Source: a virus | Reading direction: 5' to 3' (one strand) | Length of the DNA: 64,000 nucleotides | IMG/VR virus record: IMGVR_UViG_3300044213_000107 | Location: 124,001 to 188,000 of that record | Shown: positions 59,523 through 64,000 of the stretch, piece by piece | Layout of the letters: every line of letters begins with the position of its first letter | Position numbering within the stretch: the stretch's first letter is position 1 | The notes under the pieces: model-generated | Databases searched by the model: none | Told to the model about the DNA's origin: nothing | The model's input: the letters and a program-made list of their open reading frames with translations, nothing else | Position numbers and translations under genes: made by a program

Positions 59523-60164
59523 ATGCACGCCGTAGCTTCAATTAATACCAGTGATTACCAAGTTTTAGCCGATCTAACAGATGCTCCAAAACGTGAGTTT
59601 TGCGACCGTTATGGCTACGAATTCTTTGTGTTAAAAGAATTAAAATACAGCCCAATTATGGGTTTTAATAAAGTTGCTTATGTACTTGATATTTTTCAGC
59701 AACGTCCGGACATTGAATGGTTGTTGTTTAGTGAGTGCGATGCTACAATAACAAATCTAACTATTAGCATTGATGACAAGATCGACGATGATTACCATTT
59801 TATTATTCCTGTGGATCGTTTGAACCTAAATGCCGGAAACTTTTTGGCTCGCAACACTGAGCAGGGTCGTGCGTATCTGCAGATGATTGTGGACTCAGAA
59901 GACCAATACAAATCTGCAGAATGGGCCGAGCAACAGGTAATAATTGATACTATAGATCAATACACTGACATAGTTAAAATTGTAGCACAAAGAGAAATGA
60001 ACAGTTATGAACCGGCGATTTACGATTATTGTGATGCTCGCTTTGATATATTGGGCAACAGCGGTGCCTGGGAACCCGGAGACTGGATCGTACACTGGCC
60101 AGGAACTTACTTACCAACTAGGCTTGCACGAGCACAAGCAATTGCTCAGGAGATCGTTCGATGA
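59523..60164 (+). CDS. GT34-like glycosyltransferase
   Basis: 213 residues, AAGGATC before the ATG. YGYEFFVLKELKYSPIMGFNK and LLFSECDATITN match the galactosyl/mannosyltransferase GMA12/MNN10 (GT34) pattern, where an acid motif at the second site binds the nucleotide sugar; SGAWEPGDWIVHWPG completes it. ATGA overlap with the epimerase downstream. Confidence 0.75.
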   Translation: MHAVASINTSDYQVLADLTDAPKREFCDRYGYEFFVLKELKYSPIMGFNKVAYVLDIFQQRPDIEWLLFSECDATITNLTISIDDKIDDDYHFIIPVDRLNLNAGNFLARNTEQGRAYLQMIVDSEDQYKSAEWAEQQVIIDTIDQYTDIVKIVAQREMNSYEPAIYDYCDARFDILGNSGAWEPGDWIVHWPGTYLPTRLARAQAIAQEIVR

Positions 60165-60988
60165 AAATACTTATTACCGGAGTAACAGGATTTTTGGGTC
60201 GTAGCCTACAAGAGTTTTATGACCATAAAAAACACGATATTTGTCTTGTGTATAGAGGTTTTAATTTAACAAATACACTCAACAGTTATAAACCAGATTT
60301 GATCTTACATTGTGCTGGAGAAATTTACAAACCCGATTTGATGTACCGTACTAACATTGGCATGGTGGAAGAAATATTAGAATGGGTTAGACGCAATCCT
60401 GCTGCAAGAATGGTACAAATAGGATCAAGCAGCGAATATGGTACTGTTAAGCGTGCCACACGAGAAACCGATGCTATTGCTCCTGTTGATGTGTATTCTG
60501 CTACCAAAGGAGCCGCAACACTGCTGTGTCAAGGATACAGTCGCCAATTTGATTTACAAGTTGCAGTGGCTCGTATATACTCAGGGTATGGTGCGCATGA
60601 ACGTCCACACAGATTATTTCCACGTTTATATCGTGCATTTTTTCAAGATGAACCAATGACGTTATTTGATGGGGTACATGATTTTATCTACATAGATGAT
60701 TTTTTACGTGGCATTGATCTGTTGGTAAACGCAGAACGTTGGCCATCGGGAGAAATAGTAAACTTTGGGTCAGGCACACAATATCGTAATATTACTGTAT
60801 TAAAACTTTGGGAAAATATTACAGGACGTACTGCCCCCGTTGAATACATCAATAGATTTAGCAAGCCGTTTGAAACTGATTTTTGGCAATGCGATACCAC
60901 TTATGCTAAACAGCAATATGGATTTGTAACCGAATACAGTTTAGAACAAGGCATAGAAGATTTTATAAAGAAAATGGAAGTTAAGTAA
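60161..60988 (+). CDS. NAD-dependent sugar epimerase/dehydratase (SDR)
   Basis: 275 residues. Rossmann GVTGFLG near residue 7, IGSSSEYG, and Y-x3-K in VYSATKGAA; C-terminal FDFIYIDDF-type segment is read as VHDFIYIDDFLRG. Short for the family and without RmlB motifs, so more like GDP- or dTDP-hexose reductases or epimerases. TAATG overlap with the next gene. Confidence 0.85.
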   Translation: MKILITGVTGFLGRSLQEFYDHKKHDICLVYRGFNLTNTLNSYKPDLILHCAGEIYKPDLMYRTNIGMVEEILEWVRRNPAARMVQIGSSSEYGTVKRATRETDAIAPVDVYSATKGAATLLCQGYSRQFDLQVAVARIYSGYGAHERPHRLFPRLYRAFFQDEPMTLFDGVHDFIYIDDFLRGIDLLVNAERWPSGEIVNFGSGTQYRNITVLKLWENITGRTAPVEYINRFSKPFETDFWQCDTTYAKQQYGFVTEYSLEQGIEDFIKKMEVK

Positions 60989-61548
60989 TGTTTTGCCAAC
61001 CAGGATATAATTTTTTTGCAAGAGAACTAGCATCGAGTACATACAACTATTTAGAAATTGGGGTGTTCAACGGTGATAGCATAGCAGGTCTAGCTAAAAT
61101 TCACCCAAATAAAATTGTATTTGGAGTAGACCCTTTTATCGAAGATGGATGCACAACCGAACACACACAAGTCAGTGAAAATGAAACAATGACCACCCAA
61201 CGTGAAAACACCTATGCTAACACCAACGGATTAGAAAATATTGTTTTATTTGAAATGTTAAGTTCAGATTTTGCAAATATGTTAACTGATGAAATGATCG
61301 CCGACATGAATGTAGCATGGGTGTTAATTGATGGCAGTCATCATTATCCAGATGTAATTAGTGATGTGCACTTGGCTATGAGACTTATCGGGGATCGAGA
61401 AGGCGGAATAGTTTTTGACGATTTAAATTTAGAAGGTGTTGCTCAAGCGCACAAAGAATTTTTAAACACATACCAAGATCGTATATCAAGTGCACGTGAT
61501 ATTTACGATACTCATCCCGGACACATCATTGCATATAAAATAAATTAA
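60988..61548 (+). CDS. SAM-dependent methyltransferase (type 24)
   Basis: 186 residues. YLEIGVFNGDSIAGLA (SAM site), FGVDPFIED and VLIDGSHHYPDVISD are the same motifs as in the paralogue at 52818. It likely O-methylates a surface sugar. Two bases separate it from the transketolase half. Confidence 0.85.
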   Translation: MFCQPGYNFFARELASSTYNYLEIGVFNGDSIAGLAKIHPNKIVFGVDPFIEDGCTTEHTQVSENETMTTQRENTYANTNGLENIVLFEMLSSDFANMLTDEMIADMNVAWVLIDGSHHYPDVISDVHLAMRLIGDREGGIVFDDLNLEGVAQAHKEFLNTYQDRISSARDIYDTHPGHIIAYKIN

Positions 61549-61549
61549 C

Positions 61550-62167
61550 ATGACTGCACTAGAACGAAGAATTATTGATATAACGTATCAAGAACGCCTA
61601 AGTCATTTGAGCAGTACGCTAAGTGCGGCACCAATACTTGAAGAAATATATAACATCCGTAAACCCGATGAAGTTTTTGTACTTAGTAACGGGCATGCAG
61701 GATTGGCATTATATTGTGTACTCGAACAAAGATTTACCACTGTAAACGCAGTGGAACTACTGCACCGACATGGAATACACCCAAGTCGCGACATAGACCA
61801 TCATTTGTATTGTTCAACTGGCAGTTTAGGGTCGGGACTGCCTATTGCTGTTGGGCATGCACTAGCAACTCCAGATAAAAAAGTATACTGTATGATCAGC
61901 GACGGAGAATGTGCCGAAGGATCAATTTGGGAATCATTACGTTTTGTCTACGAGCATAAAATTGACAATTTAGAAATATACGCAAATATAAATGGCTTAG
62001 GTGCATACGATGCCATTAACATAGATTATCTTGTGCGTAGACTACAAAGTTTTTTACCACGCATAAACATTAGGATCAGCAAACCATTAAAATGGTCGTT
62101 TGCCCAGGATCTTCTTACACATTATTATGTGCTTAAAAAACAAGACTACCAGGAGATCATGGCATGA
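61550..62167 (+). CDS. Split transketolase, TPP-binding (N-terminal) half
   Basis: 205 residues. VFVLSNGHAGLALYCVLEQ, STGSLGSGLPIAVGHALA and the TPP/metal motif SDGECAEGSIWE with NINGLGAYD fit the PP domain of transketolase-like enzymes; the first residue of the usual GDG is Ser. The second half is encoded by the next gene with an ATGA overlap, the same two-gene form used by many bacteria in surface-sugar clusters. Confidence 0.88.
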   Translation: MTALERRIIDITYQERLSHLSSTLSAAPILEEIYNIRKPDEVFVLSNGHAGLALYCVLEQRFTTVNAVELLHRHGIHPSRDIDHHLYCSTGSLGSGLPIAVGHALATPDKKVYCMISDGECAEGSIWESLRFVYEHKIDNLEIYANINGLGAYDAINIDYLVRRLQSFLPRINIRISKPLKWSFAQDLLTHYYVLKKQDYQEIMA

Positions 62168-62646
62168 GAAAAGAATGTGCTCAACTGTTGTTAGAAGAAA
62201 TGTCAGTAAATGATAAAATTCGTGTGATCACTGCTGATCTCGGGTTTGGCATTCTAGACCACATACGAAATGCTTACCCAGATCGTTTTTATAATGTGGG
62301 TGCTGCAGAACAACTAATGATTGGTGTTGGCATAGGAATGGCCGAAGAAGGTCTTGTACCTGTTTGCTATTCAATGAGTAGTTTTTTATTGTATAGGCCT
62401 TTTGAGTTTTTGCGTAACTATGTCAACTACGAGCACATACCAGTTAAGTTATTAGGGTCTGGTCGCGATCAAGATTATAGTCACGATGGTGTTAGTCACT
62501 GGGCACACGACGACGAGCTAGTATTAAACGCATTACCAAATATTAAAATGTATAAGCCTAATAATTTAGATGAGTTAAACATTAATTTTAATGAATACAT
62601 TAATAGTTCCAATCCTGCTTATTTAAATCTAAGGAGAGCAATTTGA
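62164..62646 (+). CDS. Split transketolase, PYR half
   Basis: 160 residues. IRVITADLGFGIL, YNVGAAEQLMIGVGIGMA with the catalytic Glu that activates TPP, and SFLLYRPFEFLRN. It lacks the C-terminal third domain of full transketolase. The gene ends in a stop overlapping a TTG start for rmlB. Confidence 0.88.
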   Translation: MRKECAQLLLEEMSVNDKIRVITADLGFGILDHIRNAYPDRFYNVGAAEQLMIGVGIGMAEEGLVPVCYSMSSFLLYRPFEFLRNYVNYEHIPVKLLGSGRDQDYSHDGVSHWAHDDELVLNALPNIKMYKPNNLDELNINFNEYINSSNPAYLNLRRAI

Positions 62647-63572
62647 GTACTAAAGTAGTTTATGTAACAGGATGTCTTGGATTTATTGGATATCATGTAA
62701 CTGTTGCTTGTTTAGAACGTGGTTGGTATGTTAGAGGCATTGACAATATAACTTATGCAAGTAATATTGATTTTTTGCCTAAATTACAAGCATACCCAAG
62801 ATTTTATTTTGAGCAAACAGATATAAACAACATTGAAAAGTTATACGAGTGCGATTATATTATAAACACCGCCGCAGAAACTCACGTCGACAATAGTATT
62901 GTTAGCAGTGATGTATTCTTGCGTAGCAATATTAATGGCGTACACCGACTATTAGAATTAATTAAAGCCAGTAAACAAAAACCTACTTTATTGCATTTTA
63001 GCACAGATGAAGTCTACGGAGACATTGTCGAAGGTGCACACACAGAAACAGATTTGCTAAAACCAAGTAATCCATACTCAGCAACCAAAGCTGCAGCTGA
63101 TATGTTGATTAGTGCCTGGGCCAGAACATTTGATGTACCATATGTTATGGTTCGGCCAACAAATAACTATGGTATAGGACAATACACAGAAAAGTTCATT
63201 CCTCATAGTATCAAATACTATATGCTAGGTCGAGCTATTCCTTTACACAATGCCGGTACTCCTAGACGAACATGGCTGCACGTAAGCGATACCGCTAGTG
63301 CAATTATTGCTATTATCGATGCCGGCGTAAAAAATGAAATTTATAACATCTCAGGAAACTACGAAACTGATAATTTAACTGTTGCTCAACGTATTGTTGA
63401 ACTAGCAGGCGGTGCAGGAGAATTTGATTTGAGCATTACTCGCCCTGGCCAAGATGTGCGTTACGCTGTTGATGACACCAAAATAAAAGCCCTAGGTTGG
63501 CAACCTAGAGCTGATTTTGACACTGAACTTGCATTAATTGTAGATTACTACAAAAACAAGTTTGTTTGGTAA
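62643..63572 (+). CDS. rmlB: dTDP-glucose 4,6-dehydratase (RmlB-like), TTG start
   Basis: 309 residues. TTG at 62643 is chosen because AAGGAGAG lies 6 nt upstream and it overlaps the previous stop. VTGCLGFIGYH (Rossmann, with Cys in the usual Gly-rich turn), FSTDEVYG, Y-x3-K in NPYSATKAAAD, and RRTWLHVSD are visible. A second copy of the same step is at 57565, perhaps serving a different sugar. The stop lies directly next to the stop of the minus-strand gene. Confidence 0.9.
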   Translation: MSTKVVYVTGCLGFIGYHVTVACLERGWYVRGIDNITYASNIDFLPKLQAYPRFYFEQTDINNIEKLYECDYIINTAAETHVDNSIVSSDVFLRSNINGVHRLLELIKASKQKPTLLHFSTDEVYGDIVEGAHTETDLLKPSNPYSATKAAADMLISAWARTFDVPYVMVRPTNNYGIGQYTEKFIPHSIKYYMLGRAIPLHNAGTPRRTWLHVSDTASAIIAIIDAGVKNEIYNISGNYETDNLTVAQRIVELAGGAGEFDLSITRPGQDVRYAVDDTKIKALGWQPRADFDTELALIVDYYKNKFVW

Positions 63573-63737
63573 TTAATCAACAATTTCGTCTTTGCTGACT
63601 TTTTCACCTAAGTATTGTTTAATAACTCTGATTAACTTACGCTCAGTATCATAAACAAACTCATTTGCGTCATCTTCGGTATTTACTACAAGAATAAAGC
63701 CATTTGCGGCTCTGCGTATTTCGATAGATTCAAACAT
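63573..63737 (-). CDS. Small conserved hypothetical protein (54 aa)
   Basis: Starts MFESIEIRRAANGFILVV and ends GEKVSKDEIVD; alternating strand-helix, acidic. AGGAG lies 8 nt before the ATG and a good promoter precedes it. Similar short proteins occur in T4-like genomes. Its stop is tail-to-tail with rmlB. Confidence 0.65.
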   Translation of the reverse strand: MFESIEIRRAANGFILVVNTEDDANEFVYDTERKLIRVIKQYLGEKVSKDEIVD

Positions 63738-63766
63738 TGAAAAACTCCTGGATTATTGATAGTATA

Positions 63767-63795
63767 AGTATAGCAGATTTTTTATTCTGTGTCTA
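63767..63795 (-). promoter_or_regulatory. sigma70-like promoter
   Basis: TAGACA (63790-63795), 17-bp spacer, extended TGC-TATACT (63767-63775); -35 overlaps the stop region of the next gene. Confidence 0.7.
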
Positions 63796-64000
63796 CAGGA
63801 TATTCTTTTAAATCTAATAAATGGTAATCGAATTTAACAATTTGATTTTCGTAATTGTCGTAATTCTTAATAAGGTTGCCCATATATTTTGCGAATCGTG
63901 TATGATTTGCTTCTTCCAGGTGGCCTTTTCTATCATCCATACAAGGCATAGGATCAGTTGCCGAATTTTCATTATTAGTTATGGTTTCAAATGCAAAATC
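63782..64000 (-). CDS. Hypothetical protein (partial, 5' end outside window)
   Basis: The last 72 residues are readable, ending LLDLKEYPVDTE. The segment GHLEEANHTRFAKYMGNLIKN looks helical. No motif recognised. The open frame of 73 codons runs to the window edge. Confidence 0.6.
   Translation of the reverse strand, partial: DFAFETITNNENSATDPMPCMDDRKGHLEEANHTRFAKYMGNLIKNYDNYENQIVKFDYHLLDLKEYPVDTE

Overview
The window reads as part of the genome of a large T4-like myovirus (Caudoviricetes) with an AT-rich genome, infecting a Gram-negative, probably aquatic bacterium. The evidence is a T4-type replication set (DnaB-family helicase like gp41, gp61-like primase, UvsW-like helicase), a class Ia ribonucleotide reductase with glutaredoxin, a PAAR spike tip, several long repeat-rich tail fibres, T4-type late promoter boxes, and many compact genes that overlap by ATGA, TAATG or TGATG. 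The IscU-like and envelope genes resemble proteobacterial, perhaps betaproteobacterial, versions; the host is an inference. No tRNA, integrase, IS element or CRISPR array was found.

Layout: almost everything from 1 to 59.5 kb is on the minus strand. 1-2.5 kb is a host-takeover block of proteostasis and translation genes (partial ClpS, Hsp20, ribosomal protein bS21, ClpX). 2.5-9.5 kb holds a membrane protein and tail-fibre/virion genes. 9.5-13.5 kb carries small genes, a GIY-YIG protein, two exported envelope proteins, a SleB-type lysin and PAAR. 13.5-17.5 kb is glutaredoxin-NrdB-NrdA. 17.5-21.8 kb has a pectate-lyase-like tail spike, a radical SAM enzyme, a PD-(D/E)XK nuclease, IscA and an IscU split by a frameshift. 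21.8-29.3 kb is a head/virion block in which three proteins begin with a 9-residue peptide ending in (L/I)xE, the T4-type capsid-targeting and prohead-protease signal. One of these is a Pol-beta-type nucleotidyltransferase overlapping a protein with two ligase-like nucleotidyltransferase domains. 29.4-31.9 kb is helicase-primase; 32-38 kb a second tail-fibre block; 38-45 kb conserved small genes, an SGNH hydrolase, a methyltransferase and UvsW with a HARP-like partner. 45-52 kb holds an AAA+ ATPase, short genes, and a large helicase/adenine-methyltransferase fusion followed by a partial methyltransferase. 52-63.6 kb is a surface-sugar island (GT9, GT17, GT34-like, dTDP-glucose dehydratases, C-methyltransferase, split transketolase) that switches to the plus strand at 59.5 kb.

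Two regulatory themes recur. Short early operons are separated by fused terminator-promoter modules in which a terminator hairpin also carries the -35 box and a TATAAT lies exactly 17 bp downstream. Several genes start 4-6 nt after a -10 or late-promoter box with no ribosome binding site, suggesting leaderless mRNAs. The least ordinary content is the packaged nucleotidyltransferase plus double-ligase pair, the iron-sulfur/radical SAM operon with the broken iscU, the ClpS/ClpX pair, and the helicase-methyltransferase locus.
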